NCBI GenBank assembly: GCA_029747015.1
Contig: JAKOGI010000139.1
Location: 762,001 to 826,000 of the forward strand
Source of the DNA: Carnegiea gigantea
Taxonomy: Eukaryota; Streptophyta; Magnoliopsida; Caryophyllales; Cactaceae
Direction of reading: 5' to 3'
DNA: 64,000 bases
Under the pieces are notes generated by a model. That model saw nothing but the letters and a program-made list of their open reading frames with translations, was not told the DNA's origin and searched no databases. The position numbers and the translations under genes were made by a program. The first letter of the stretch is position 1, and every line of letters starts with the position of its first letter. Positions 23,337 to 37,312 of the stretch are shown piece after piece.

Positions 23337-24005
23337 GGGCATTTCCAATCAGAGTTCTAGTTTTTGGAATTCAGGTCTCTCACGTCAACAGGAGTTTCAC
23401 TTGCATTCCATTCAATTTTTCAGCCACTAGAACTCATTTCAGGATAATTAAATTAAATATTGTTATAGAGCCCACAATTAAACATAATTTATTAATTATT
23501 ATTTTTTATTTTGTGTTTGTGTTTCAACTTTTGTAACATGTGTGAATGTTTTTATTTTTTGAAATTAAGGAATATTTATTTTGTTGACATAAAAATGAAT
23601 AATTTGATTTTCAGATTGAGAGAAAATTTGAATTTCATTTTTCATACATCCACCTTCATATTTGTATACACAATTAAAAATTAAAAAAAAACCATAAAAA
23701 AGTCTCAAACTAACCGTTGGAAGCAACGACTCAATAATACAGCCCAAAAAATGGCCCAAGTTCCAATTGCAACGGGCTATCTCCAGCTTTTACCCTTTTT
23801 TTGCTACCCACTCATCAAAACACATCACCCCATGTGTAATAATCATGTTAAACGCTGCATTTTAGCCCCAGAAAAAGACAAAAAAAATTACTCGTGGGAT
23901 GGAGTTCCATCCCCCGATCTACGCCACACTTGTCACGGGTTGAAGCCAACGTGTGTCACACGCGTTCCCAGGCCCTGACACGCGTGCTGTAAGCTGCGAA
24001 TGCCC
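23337..24005. mobile_element. MITE-like element, 669 bp, TTA target duplication, upstream of BBX21-like gene
   Basis: The left end GGGCATTTCCAATC and the reverse complement of the right end GGGCATTCGCAGC share GGGCATTYSCA. TTA flanks both sides (23334-23336 and 24006-24008), again PIF/Harbinger-like. No transposase ORF. The right part (23900-23990) is unusually GC-rich and contains two ACGCGT words; it ends 486 bp before the BBX21-like ATG, so it may contribute promoter sequence. Confidence 0.65.
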
Positions 24006-24310
24006 TTAAAAGTTAAACTTAACTAGACATTAATTTGAGATAGAAAGCATATATCAAACTTTGTTCATCTTATACAGTCGAACGTTCCGAACATGTAACA
24101 CATATAAGAATCTATTAAAAACTTTAAAGAAACTAAACCAGTTTCCCCTCTAAATTTTAAGGTTCTACTAAAGTTTGACAGGGATTCTTTTTTTATTTTA
24201 TTTTGGGCAATAAGAGGAGAGAAACAAAACCAATCTAAGCCTGGACCATATGCCCATTTAAAAAACAGAAATGTGCCACTCTTCCCCATTCTCTAACTCC
24301 TTTCATTCAA

Positions 24311-24319
24311 TATTTAAAG
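24311..24319 (+). promoter_or_regulatory. candidate TATA box of the BBX21-like gene
   Basis: tatttaaag lies 172 bp upstream of the ATG, with a CT-rich stretch (24340-24425) between, as is common for plant 5' leaders. Position and sequence fit, but the transcription start is not known. Confidence 0.4.
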
Positions 24320-24490
24320 CCATGGGTAGTTGCCCACCACCATCTCACTCCACCTTTCTTGCTCATCTTATTTCCCACCATCTTCTTCTTCTTCCCCTCC
24401 CTCTCACTAAAAATCCTACTTTTCTTCCCCCGAAAAAAAAAAAAAAACTGGAATTATCAGATCAGACCACCGCCCCAATCAAATCAAATC

Positions 24491-25901
24491 ATGAAGATCC
24501 AGTGTGATGTTTGCTCCAGAAAAGAAGCCTCAGTTTTTTGCTCTGCTGATGAAGCTGCTCTCTGTGACATATGTGATCAAACGGTTCATCATGCCAATAA
24601 ACTCGCCTCCAAACATGAACGTTTCTCTCTCCTCTATCCCTCTCCTTGTCTTGCCCCTCTTTGTGACATCTGCCAGGTACCCTGTTAGATTTTGAGAATT
24701 TGTGGGGGATTTTTTTGGTGATTTTTGTGGGATTTTTATGATTGTCTGTGTGAATTTTTGGTTATTTTTTGTGGGGTTTTTTTTTTTTTTTGGTGTAGGA
24801 AAAGAGGGCATATGTATTTTGTCAACAAGATCGAGCAATTCTATGCAGGGATTGTGAGGTGCCATTACATACAGCAAATGAGCATACCCAGAAGCATAAT
24901 AGGTTTCTTCTAACTGGGATTAAGCTCTCTGCAATTAGTACTGATAATGGGAACAATAATCCAAGCATCAAAAATGGAGGTGACCCAGTTCCTGATTTCA
25001 AGCCTGCCAAAAAACCCACCTCTGTTTCCTCTGAAATTTCCCATGTTTCGAGCAACATCAATGGTGAAAGTACTCCTGCAGTTAGTTCTGGTAATAGTCA
25101 ACAGTTGGGTTGTGGTGGATCAACCAGTAGCATATCAGAGTACCTGATTGAGATGCTTCCTGGATGGCATTTTGAAGACTTCTTCCCTGATTCTGTCTGT
25201 AAGGTTTGCTTCCACACCACCTCTCCTCCCCCCCCCCCCCCAAAACCCAAAAAAAACCTTCAATCTGATTTTCTTTCCTGATTTGGGTGATTTTTCTGAC
25301 AACTATTCAATGTACCTGGTGTACTATGTACAATAACAATCATCAATCATTGGTCTAATTTATGGCACTGCGATTGATCGATTTGGGTGCATGATGATGA
25401 CACCATATACTTGGTACATCTAATCTTAGCGTGTCAGCAAATTTAGTTAGTAGATTTTTGGCATTTGTGGATGATTATCAGGGTTTTTAGCAATCTGGGC
25501 ATTAGTAAAATTAGGGGAAAGATTGTAACTTTGTGTAAATTTTTATGTGGGTGCAGAATGGTAACAAGAATGATATGGAAGGTGGTGAAGATATGATGTC
25601 ATTTTGGGATGTGGATTTTGACAAACAATTGACAAGTTCTTCCCAATCTGAGAATTTGGGGATCAGGGTTCCTCAACCACCAGCAAAAACAACAGTAAGT
25701 TTTGGTCAAGCTGCAAATTTACAGAGTGAAAATGGATTATTATTGGTGAATCAAATTCAAGGAGCAAAACAGCATGAGACAAGTGTCAATGCAGGCACCA
25801 AAGTGGGCAGGAAGTGGAGGAAGGATGATGGCTTTACTGTTCCTCAAATTATTCAATCTGTGGGCTCTAATAATAATAAGAGACCCAGGATTTTTTGGTA
25901 G
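24491..25901 (+). CDS. BBX21: BBX21-like double B-box zinc-finger transcription factor, three exons
   Basis: Exons 24491-24676, 24799-25203 and 25557-25901 join in phase to 311 codons plus TAG. B-box 1 has all ligands (C5, C8, C17, D20, C25, C28, H33, H42), and so does B-box 2 (C58, C61, C70, D73, C78, C81, H86, H95). Intron 1 cuts B-box 2 right after C61-Q62. There is no CCT domain, which places it in structural group IV (BBX18-25). The middle STSSISEYLIEMLPGWHFEDF, the NLGIRVPQ motif and the end DDGFTVPQI...KRPRIFW match BBX21/STH2 rather than BBX20 or BBX22. BBX21 promotes photomorphogenesis with HY5 and is a COP1 target; the VPQ motifs are the type of VP site COP1 binds. The gene is single, on the plus strand and isolated in non-genic DNA. 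Oligo-C tract 25228-25241 lies just inside intron 2. Orthology is inferred from motifs. Confidence 0.92.
25228..25245. repeat. bipartite homopolymer C14-A4 in BBX21-like intron 2
   Basis: Starts 24 bp after the exon-2 donor and continues as aaaacccaaaaaaaa. Confidence 0.9.
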
Positions 25902-26049
25902 ATATTATAGCCTTCTTGCCTTCTTTCCCCCTTTTTGTTTTGAGGGCTTGCTATTGCTCAGTGCTGAATCAAAGAAATTCAGGTGGGTTTTTTTGTGGGT
26001 CATTTTTAGGGGGTACTTGTGACTAAATTCTATGTATATTTGGGCAAAA

Positions 26050-28770
26050 TCTAATGCATTTTCTTCTGTCTCAGCTAAGTGTTCTAACTAAGGTGTGAAT
26101 ATTGTCTAATTTTAGAGGCAAAATATGTTGCACTCTTTGAATATGTATTCTCGAATATTATGAGTGTTTTTTTATGTCAATTACTATTTACATAACTTTT
26201 GAATAGTGTTTCTAATGTGTGATAAAGAACTTGAGTTTTAATAAGATATAAAAAGTAAACCTTACAAATTTTTTCCGATAAAAATATATACAGAACTCAT
26301 GAATGTATCTTTTTAAGGATGGATGTGGTTCAGATAACATTTGACAGATTTGGCGAAGAAAATTTGTCATCGGAGAGGCCGAATTTCCACTTGCCTTTTG
26401 TTATAGTGTATATTCTCATGATTTTAGGACAAGGAAGACAAGATCAAAGAGATGACAGTGATGGTAGTGATGGACAAGGATAGGAGGAAATGGATGATCT
26501 GGCTTTTATCTTTTTATCTTTTTTTGGGGGGGGGGGGGGGGAGAAGGCGCACTATTTGGCTGGAATTTTTTAACAGTTGAAAATATCAGCCTCCAACCCT
26601 TGATCAGGGTTATCGGGTCTGGTTGGAGGATTGCCTGGATTTCGACTTCAATATGTTGTTCAAAGACTTTTGTCCATTTGAACCGGTGATTTTTTTATGG
26701 ACATAATTTTTGACAATAAGTCACTTTTTCGTCAAAATCTGCATTTTCTTTGTCAAAAATTTCGTTAAAAAATAAGTCTCATTCTTGTAAATCAAGATCT
26801 GTAAGGAGATCATATCCTTATATTTCACAAATAATATTATAAGCATCTAGCTGCTTCCATGCTTCGTGACTCAGCAGGGCTTCACGATGTTATCTATCTT
26901 ATTCACTTCAATTGTTCGATGGCAAATTTGGACTAATTTTACACACATAACCAAATTATTTAGGGGAAGTAGCTCAAGGGAATCAAATAGCCAAATTAAT
27001 AATATATAAATAAGAACAATAAAAGTGAAAATCTGATAACAAAATTACAAGCACATAGTTCACCATTCCGATAGACAGATACTATGTGATTTCTAAATTT
27101 TATTTGACTTCTTAATTGCTATTTTGTCTAGTATAGAGGAGGGGAGTGGGCAAGATGATAATGGAATAATGCCCCATCATTATCATTATCATTATCATTT
27201 TCATTTTCATTTTCATTTATGCTAAAAGGAGATTCTTTTTGCTTTGTGTAGATTTCCCTTTTCTCAGATTCTAATCTTATAATTTAATGATATATACTAA
27301 TGTTGCCTTACCTTTCACCCACTGGCCCATTAATTGTGCCCTGTATTGGCTATCATGGCATTGATGGTACAGTTAGGAAACCTTTTTTTTTGGGTTTTTT
27401 TGAGTTATGTAATATATCAAGTTCAATATTCAATAATAACATCACCTTCTAGTAGGGGTCCATTTTTGTGAGATCTGAAGAAATTTAGATATAGGCGACC
27501 TTACCTTTATTAGTATCTTTGCCTGTAAAAAAATTGATTCCAAGTTCAACGTTATAGGCATCAAATACTTCAGGTCCTTTTTTATTTTTTAATTAAATTA
27601 TTCTTGATATTAAATGATAGGGCATCATATATGCAAATAATGCAAATCTATTTTTGGATCCTCGGTCATTTATGAAGGTTTTAGACGCAGAAGAAAGGAT
27701 AAGAAGACCAAAATTTTATTTCTTACGCTAAGCAACCAATATTAGTGAAGCCTCGTGTGAAAGCAGGCGGTGATCATTAAAATTAAATTAATGATTGGAT
27801 ATTGAGGTTGACAGAGAGAGCAGGTATAGCATAAATAAATGTGGGATATGGAAATCAAATATGAACTCCAATAATTAATGATGTTTCAGTTTAGGGATTA
27901 AGATTGAGGTTGGTCTCGGTTACATTGAATTTCAGGTTTGATTTTTTCCTCATCTTTTGTATTGTAACTGTAATTGTATTATACTGTCTCATTTGTGGCT
28001 GCTTCAAACCCCAAAAAAAAAACTTTAGGGCCTAATATTACACAGTAAAATTAGTACCAAACAATAATTATGCAAAAGTCAATAGTTTGAATTTAAAATT
28101 TAGATAATAGATCATATCCGAATTGAAATTTGGCTCGGGTTTGACAATCTAGGTCATATTCAAATAGGTCAGATGGGTACAAACAAATTCAGACCAGTGG
28201 ACAATCAAGTCTAAGTATAATTTTAGTCTAAAATCTCCTGAATTTCCACCCAAAGTGTAGATAGCCATGTTCAAACATTGAAAATTCGGATCAAGTTCGA
28301 TCATATATATAATTTCACTCTTATCTTCAAATTACAACGCATAGAATCAAATATTCGAACAATCAGATTTGGATATCAGACATTCAACTTCGGCTTTGGG
28401 TCCATTAAAAATGTTTGAATTTGCAATTTAAATAGAATCTAGATATGATATATTTGTTCAAATATCTGATTTGTCCAAAGCCAAATTTTGCCAATGATAC
28501 CAAATTCCTTCTTAATTACTCTCCCATTATTGCAAATTAATGTTTCTTCTTAAAATTTGGATTCATTAAGAAACTTATTTGTGGGGATTGGTAAATTGCA
28601 TATCCTAGATATTAGGAGGGGCATACGCATCATAAGTACACAAGTGCGACTGAGACTGTTCCAATTGTACCTCAAATACTTACCTAAAATTCTATTTATA
28701 ACTGCTTTAAAAGAAAGATGTTCATGCCATTTTTTTTTTTTTTTTAAATGAAAAAAAATGCTTATGTCAC
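26050..28770. other. non-genic region downstream of BBX21-like gene
   Basis: BBX21-like 3' UTR ends somewhere before about 26250. Beyond it are a (TTATCA)n/(TTTTCA)n microsatellite at 27177-27218 and AT-rich sequence; no coding or RNA gene is supported. Confidence 0.45.
26519..26541. repeat. bipartite homopolymer T7-G16
   Basis: Run of T followed directly by 16 G downstream of the BBX21-like gene. Confidence 0.95.
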
Positions 28771-28773
28771 TTG

Positions 28774-28959
28774 AGTGCTGTTCTTTTCACTAGGAAGGGA
28801 TGGGTCGGAAGGGACAGAGTGGGAAGGAGTGATAAGAAGAGAGAAATTTTTGGGAGGGATGAAAATGAGTATAAAAAAAAAAATGGGTGAGAATTTTTTA
28901 GAATAAACGAGCTGGTTTAGACATAGAGTGGATAAAAGTGAGATAGAGTAAAAAGCACG
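28774..28959. mobile_element. possible short element of the GTTCTTTTC-ended family
   Basis: Begins gtgctgttcttttcact; the reverse complement of the right end (about 28959) reads cgtgctttttact, an imperfect match. The interior is G/A-rich with repeated ggaaggg-type words. Target duplication not established. Confidence 0.3.
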
Positions 28960-30075
28960 AATGTTACTTAAGGACATTATTGCATCCAATAGTACATCTT
29001 TTTTTTGGCCCCGTGGTTGAACGATGTTCACACTCTAATATAAAATGATGTGAGATGTACATAAGAATTATTGAGTCTGATGACACATAATGTATTATAG
29101 AGCTCCAGCATATCACGCACAAATAAATTACTGTATTATAGAGCTCCATAATTTCAAAATTCTCAACACAAATTAATATCTTTTACAGTACAAAATACAG
29201 TTCTAGAATTAACTTTTATTAAAATATCTTTTACAACTTTTAAGAACCCTCTAATTGCTTGAGATATTTTGATTTGAGTATGATTTGTAGTAACTATAGC
29301 TGATTAAATTAAATTCAAAAACCTTTAGAGAGCATTTTTAAAAATTAATATTTTAGTCTTCCCCTTTCTTGTAAAGTACTTTGTTGTGTTGTGCATGGTC
29401 CAATAATGTTATCATCAACTTCTTGACTTGAGCGTTTGAGCTCAACATAATCGCGAATTTCCTTTGCATGCGCACTAAAAAGTATCTTAATCCTCGTAAA
29501 GGAATCTAATTAATTACAATAATCGAGATTACTGTTCCCTCATTTTCATTTTGTTACCTCACGTACCTAATTACGTACTATTTTATTGTAATTAATAAGC
29601 ATATGGCATCATCAATGACGCATTTTTACTAACTATAGTACATATATCGCTTTGAAAACCCATTTAACTTGCCATTAATTTGACTTTTAGCATTCGTAAT
29701 CTCAAATAAAAATCATTTATTAGTACATAATCTCTTAAATTAATCAAACCTAACTTACAAAGTCTAGCTACTAATTAAATATTTCCTGTCAGTTGCACGC
29801 ATGTGTTTCGATAGATTTTTCTTTTCCTTTTTTCCAAAAAGAAGAGGTAAGTTAATGTTGGTAGGATTTGCATTCTTTTTTTTTTTTTTGTAGCAACTTT
29901 TTTTTTTAAAAAAACTTATCAATTAATCTTAATGACATGTATTATGTGGTTTGATAATTTAGTGATCCTCCTGCTCTCATCAACTAATCATAAGGTAATT
30001 TATTGTGGTCCAATGCTATTTAACGAGCGCTAATTAGTACTTAGTAATGAAATTATAATCAGGGGATATGATTAA

Positions 30076-30190
30076 GGTCCTGTTCTCTTCAACTTATTTT
30101 GTATGAACTTATTATGAACTGAACTTATATAAATTTATTTTACTAAACTTATTTTGAACTCATTCTGAACCCACACTGAGAAGTGTTATT
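30076..30190. mobile_element. left end of a Tourist-like MITE, right end not found
   Basis: TAA at 30073-30075 precedes GGTCCTGTTCTCTTC, nearly the left end of the element at 22507. The interior has repeated tgaacttattt words. The right end appears lost or interrupted by the composite element starting at 30229. Confidence 0.4.
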
Positions 30191-30470
30191 CTTCCTGTTG
30201 TTGTTGTCTGTGTACACCTTAAGAAAAAGGGTTTTTGGAATCTAATAATCCAAACTTTAGGGGGTCTGGAACGCAATAATCTGAACTTAAGAAATCCTTG
30301 CCAGTGAGCTGAACTTTCAATGCCTTTGTTTCTAGTATTCCACCATCGAGTCAGACTTGTCGAAGATGTGACGTGGCGGTGGTGGAATTAGATGTGCAAT
30401 ATTGGAGCAATAAAAAAAGAAGAAAAAGCCTATATTGACCGAAGTCTGGATTATTAGATTCCAAAAGCCC

Positions 30471-30677
<207 letters not shown>

Positions 30678-31027
30678 TTGTTTTTAACAAGAATGCTTTA
30701 ATGTTCCTCTTTTTCCCCCTCTCTTTCTCTATGAAAATTAAGAAACATATAAATCACCATTTAAAATTATGAAATTCATTTATAATGTAATTACAATTAA
30801 TAATTTCCAACTTTTTAATCTTCCCAAGAAATGGAACCCCAAAAAAACAAAATTCACACCACCCAAGCCCCCACCCCGAAAATTCTAGATCTGGCAACCC
30901 TTGGCAGGCAAGCAATTATATTGCTGCCCAGATTTTTGTACGCGCCGCCCACCAGAGGTGGCCTAGTCAAGACGCCGCCACCATGAGCCTCACCCACGAG
31001 CGAGAAACTTTGATTGAGGCGGGTATT

Positions 31028-32350
31028 TGTTAGACGATAAATTATCGCATTTTACATGACTCTTTAACCTGATTTTAGTTCGTGTAATAATCTAATCTTT
31101 AGGTTTTTACTTGTTTTATTAAGTAATCTTTAGGATTTTTACTTGTTTTGCTTATTGTTGTAGGTAATAAGTTGAACCGAGCAAGTACCGCAAAAAGGAG
31201 CGAAAAGGGATCAAAAACGAACGAAAAAGACGCGAGGAAGCACAACCGGCCGCGGGCGCCGGGCAGCAAGGTGGCACGGCCGTGCCACCAAGGCACGGTG
31301 GCCCCGTGCCCCCTTCCCCGCTCCCGTGCACTGTTTCGGCCGTCTCGCATTCTATTTAAAGCCTTTCTTCGGGGTTCGCTGAGAGGGTTCTTCCTTGTAA
31401 TTTTAGGGTAGTTTAGTCTAGGTTCTAATCAATAAAAACCCCATTGAAGGGATTAGGTTAGGATTATATTCGATTACTTTTGGATTCAAGCACTTGAATT
31501 TGAAGTTCCTACGCATCAATCCATAAGTCTTCTCCTCTCTCTCTCTTTTTATTCCAATTGCGTTCTTATTTGTTCTTGTTTTGATTATGTTAGTTTAGAT
31601 TGTATGTGCTTGCTTTATTTGGTTGCCATATTAGATTAGTTGCTTTGGCTTTCCTCAATTCTCATGCTTGTTATGTTCTCTGTTAGTTTAGGTTTAAGTT
31701 TGGGTTTTTGTGTTTTGTCGATGATTAGTTGATAGATTTTGTGGGCTTAGATTATGATTAGCCTCTTGATGGGTAATTAATCTTGTTTTAGGTCTAACCA
31801 TACCCAAATCTATACTTAGAACTTAGAGTTTTTCCTCACGCCTGTCAAGTATTCGATGAAATGCTTAAGAGAGCTTTCATCCATATTTTTGGGCGATTGA
31901 CTTATGCTGAAAGGTGAGGTGAATTTGTTAGTGTGGGAGAGGGAATAGCCGAGTTCAGGACATGAAAATAGTACTCGATCCGAGCTAGGTCCGAGGGTTG
32001 CTAATTTTGTGGTCTAATTGGGCTAACCCCATGAAAATAGATGGTTACGCGAATTAGACTAGCTCATGACCCTTGAGAGAGGGCTTAGGTGGTCTTTGAT
32101 GGTGCAACCGACCATCTCTTGTTCATAGTGTAATTTAAGTAGGTTAGGACTCGTCTCAATTAGTTGGTTCGTTATTTGGCGAAATCGTAAACCAAGTTCC
32201 TTTTTGTTTATTTGTTTTAGTAGTTTAGTCTTTCTTCCCTTCACTCTCTGTACGCTTGAGTTAGCTTTGGTAATTAAAAACCCAACTACCTGTGGAATAT
32301 GATCTGTACTTGCCGGTTGCTAGCTACAACTACACCGTGCACTTGCGGTA
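31028..32350 (+). mobile_element. Gypsy/Tat-like LTR, solo or truncated
   Basis: Starts TGTTAGACGATAAATTATCGC with the palindrome cgataaattatcg at 31035-31047. It contains a GC-rich segment with a perfect 20-bp palindrome (31270-31289), a TATA-like tctatttaaag near 31350, an aataaa at about 31430, and ends in the word ctacaactacaccgtgcact seen at the 3' end of Tat-type LTRs. No primer-binding site or internal domain follows, so it is a solo or truncated LTR. The exact right border and target duplication are uncertain. Confidence 0.5.
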
Positions 32351-32796
32351 ATTTTTAAGTCGCTGACCTGCAAGCCTCAAGGTGGTGGCAATTAGTGGCT
32401 CTCGATCACCCAATTTCTTCCCAATTGGAGCCATTGCGACTGTTGGCAGTAAACTTGACCAACTTTTTGTGAGTTTTCTGGTCAGTAGCTTATTGCTAGA
32501 TCTGGTAGTTCGCTCAAATGAGAGAGACAAGAATGACCTACAACGATTCATGATGCTCACGATAATGCTCGTCGGTGGCCAGCGAACATTCATTGGGCAG
32601 CGCCATTGGCCCCGAAATCGCGACCCAACTCCAATGCGCTCTCCCTGTTTCTCTCTCCTCTTCGACTTGCACTCGTGAGGGATGGGCTAGGGAAGGATAT
32701 GGGATTATTTTCGAAAATTAAATCTTGGCCATTGAATTTTAGTCCTAGCGCTACAACTCAATCCTCTCACTCTCACCCTATCACCCTCTTCTTAAT

Positions 32797-33264
<468 letters not shown>

Positions 33265-34050
33265 GTTTTTGGAATCTAATAATCCAAACTTTGATCAATA
33301 TAGGATTTTTCTTCTTTTTTTGTTACCCCAATGTTACATGTCTGATGCCACCATCGCTGCATCACATCTTCGACGAGTTCGACTCGATGGTAGAACACTA
33401 GAAACAAATGTATTGAAAGTTTAGCTCACTGGCAAGGATTTCTTAAGTTCAGATTATTGCCTTCCAGACTCCCCAAAGTTTGAATTATTAGATTCCAAAA
33501 ACCCTAAAAAAATAAAAGATAAAAAATAAAAAAGGGAAATCATTTTGACTCTGTTTGTGAGTAGCTGACTGCTTGTTTATGATCATGATCGAATTTTCAC
33601 TTCGACTAGAAAACCTCCCCACATCTATTTTAATTTGACACTTTAATGCAAATTTGTTTACATGTTATATGGTAATTCTAGTCTTCTAAATTTAGAGATG
33701 CTACTGTCATATAATCTTTTAACCATTCTAAGTATACTAATAAGATGAATATCGAATTTTTATTTGCGCAATTAGATGGAAAGTATCACAATAAAAAATT
33801 AAAATAGAGTATTTTTTATGATAAAAATTTAAATAAATCAATCACGATGCATTGATGTACTTTTAGTGTACTATCTATTAGTAAAAATAGAGTTTCTATC
33901 GATAATTTTTTTAAGTTTCTAAAATCCATGTGCCCTTATTGTCATGGTCCCTTGCTCGCTTTAGGGGACAAAAATTCTTGATTTTTCCAAATATGCCCCA
34001 TCACCAGAATTTATAAATACCAATTTATAGTGTAAGAGTTGGCCAATTTA

Positions 34051-35633
34051 GAGCATGTTCTTTTCAACTTATCATAAGTAACTAATTGCTAATCAGTACT
34101 TATAAAAGCTGATCAGTATTGATGAGTATTGATAAATGCTAATGAGTACTGATCAAGACTAATATTGTAAGTAGAAATAAAACCAAGTGTTGATCAGTGC
34201 TTATGATTGTTTATCAATATTGATGGGTGTTAATCAGTACAGAATAGTACTGATAAGTGTTGATGAGTATTGAATACTTATGATAAGTGTTGACCCAATT
34301 AATGTGTAAGGTTTTGATGATAACAATCTAAATGGACCAAATAATATGCTGTGCTTGAGTTGTGTGTTGAGACAGGATCCGAAAATACTTGGAGCGGTTC
34401 AAATGAGCATGGAACATCAAAATTATATCTAAGGAGTTCAACTGATAACAAGAGTCTTAGGCTTAGTATTGGTTACATTGCCTCAGAATAGTTCTGAGCA
34501 CAGAGCATGGAACATCAAAATCATATCCAAGGAGTTCAGCTGATAACAAGAGTCTTAGGCTTAGCATTGATTTTATTTTTTAGATTCTTGTTAATAGACC
34601 AATTAGAAGGTCTTAACTTAGCGTTTGTTTTGAAATGTTTTTAAGTATTTCAGAAGACTTCTCAGAACAGTTCTGAGAAGTCATATCTGCAGTGCTCTGA
34701 CGTCAAAGATAAAAAACGAATTTCAAGATTTTAGAATGATCTTTTTTACCGACGATTTTCTTGAAAATAATTAGGATTAATTTTCCTATATCAGTTAGGT
34801 CTAAAAAGATTTTCTCTTTAAAGATAATGTTGGGAGATTTTTCTGTAGAATCTAAAAAGGTTTCTTTCCTTAAAAAATACTTTTGAAAGATTTTATCCTA
34901 TCTTTTAAGGGAAGAATATCAAGTGGAGAAATTGTGAGGAGATTGGCTGCTAAGTTGCTAAGTAGGCGTGGAATTCTCTTTACCCTACTTGTGCGTCATA
35001 TGCACCACACTATTTAAGTCTCCTCCTTCTCTAGTTTTTCTTAAGATTTTCCAAGGGTTTAAAATTGTCTTTGTGAGTATGAATTTTTTGAGAGAAAACC
35101 TTCAAAGAGAGTGCTAAATCGAGTCTTTCATATTGGCATAATAGGGATTGTATTCTACCTTACATTCATCTTGTCTAGAAGCATTCAAATAAGGTGTCTT
35201 GCTATTTCTTTTTTCATCATTGAATCAAGAAATTGTCCAAGTCTTAGGAGACGTTGGACGTAGTCTCTTAGGAGACGTTGGACGTGTTGTCCGTGTAACT
35301 AGGGTCTCGGGGTAGACTAGTTACGTGTGTTACGTGTGTAACTAATGCGACCCGTTTAGTGAAAGTGTTGCTGGAATCTTACAGTGGTAGGTCGTGGTTT
35401 TTACACCTCAGTTGGGCCTGAGGTGGTTTTCCACGTAAAAATATTGTGTTTCCTTTGCTGTTTCCGCAATTATACTTGTTTCTGCTTTACTGCAAACACC
35501 CGTTCCAAACAGTTCTGACGAGTATTTTGAGAAAACCGAAAAAATTGGTAGACACAATTCACCCCCCATCTTGTGTCCTTGTGTGAGTAAATCTAACAAT
35601 AAGTAATTATGATAAATCGAAAAGAATATACTC
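34051..35633. mobile_element. MITE with GTTCTTTTC-type ends, split by a solo LTR
   Basis: The left end GAGCATGTTCTTTTCAACTT and the reverse complement of the right end GAGTATATTCTTTTCGATTT are matching inverted repeats, continuing into atcataa on both sides. The left half is built from degenerate words such as tgatcagtattgatgagta. The solo LTR at 34288-35598 interrupts it near its right end. Without the LTR and one target copy the element is about 270 bp. Confidence 0.65.
34288..35598. mobile_element. solo LTR, Copia-like, 1311 bp, target duplication ATAAG
   Basis: It begins TGTTGACCCAATTAATG and ends GAGTAAATCTAACA, with the 5'-TG...CA-3' form of LTRs. It is flanked by a perfect 5-bp direct repeat ATAAG (34283-34287 and 35599-35603). 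The 3' part ggtagacacaattcacccc resembles plant Copia LTR ends. It contains a tandem duplication with 98-bp offset (gagcatggaacatcaaaa at 34405 and 34503). No internal coding region is present, so the element was reduced by LTR-LTR recombination. Confidence 0.85.
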
Positions 35634-37312
35634 CACTTGACTGACTGACTATGTTTAATAGTCATTAGCCACGTGTATCAATTAATTGTGAGGCTAGAAG
35701 CCTAATTTGGACTATTCTTTAATCACACATGAATCATGGATGATTCGCTAAGATAATTGTGATAATTTAAATCTGTCAAAACAATTGAACATGAAATAGG
35801 AAACTGTGGAATAGAAAAAAAAATATAACGTGTTAATGAATCCAAAGGGTTAGGGATTAAATTTTTTATTAAAAAATTCAAAAAATAACCTAACGGCCTT
35901 CTTTAGAGCATATTAGTGATTTAAAATAGCATTGCAACTAATTATTATCCATCATCCACTTTGAAAAAAAAGTTCTTTTTTACAGAAAATATAATGATTT
36001 TATCAACAAAACTTCAAATAACAGTTATAGTGAAAATTGTGAATGAAAAATTATAGATCTAAAATACAAATGAGATTCAACTTTTAAATAACTAATTAAC
36101 AAAATCGATGTTTGGCTCAAAAGTTAATTTTTATCTAACATCTATATACCAATTGAGCATAACTCTCATAAGAAAGATAAAATATTTCCACCAAAGAGAC
36201 GGCCTTTATTCCGGAAAAAACTAACAGTAAATCAATAAGAGTGGAACTTACCACCAACAAAAAGCATGGATGGCAGCCCCTCTAGAAAATTTGGGCAAAG
36301 ATTTTTCGAGGTAATTAATTAGGACAATGTGCATATTCATTTCTTTTTTTTAAATTAGGTGTTGATCTATGTCACATGCTTTTTGATCTACATATATAGG
36401 CAATATAAGGAATAACCCAAAGCTACTTGACAATATAATATCTTCTTGTTCCTGTTAAGGAAGCCATGAATGCAGATATCCCATGCATGTAGCTTCGTTA
36501 GTTATTCTTACTAATTAAATAATTACACTTTGATAAAGTAATCTAAGCTACGCTGTCGACAAAATCTCATTTAACTATTCGGGTTTATGGGCATTTCGTG
36601 CGTGCGAAACACGATTTATGCTCACAGTAATATTCTAAACTAACTAATATTCTAAATTTTATGTAAACTCTGAAAATTAATTAATAAACATCATTAATTA
36701 ATTATATGAAAATTAGATACTATTATATAAATTTTCTAAACCCGTCACTCTTCATGCCAGTACGTATATGCATTAAATTATTATTTTTAATATTGGTTTC
36801 TAAGATTATCAATACAATGTTATTCGATTGATGCTTCTAGATTTATCTAACAGTTTAAGATTTATCATGAGGTGTATTTTTCAGCTATTCTTTCCCTTCT
36901 CGACATTCATGTACATAATGCATCTACTTTAAAATATAGAGGTTATTCTAGAGCACACTCACCATACTAATTAACAAAAATTGTGGCAGATTCAGAAATT
37001 AATTTTATGCTTGTAACACCGTGTATATAACATATTCGTCAATTATACCAAATGTTCAAGATCTTCTCCCATTTTTAAGAATCCTAATTGGTAATGCATA
37101 TATAACGTATGGTCACGTGCATGCATCAATAAATAATTTGGTGTTATTGTTCCCCAAAAAATATTTTATTATAGTTTACTATAGCCAGAATCAGCATCTC
37201 TACGGACAGGGATGTCGGTAGAAGTAAAGCTGCCTACATTTAAATCTTCCCAGATCCCGTAAAAACAGGACTTATACTGGAAGGTGGTGGTGTTGTATAA
37301 TTTACTATAGCC

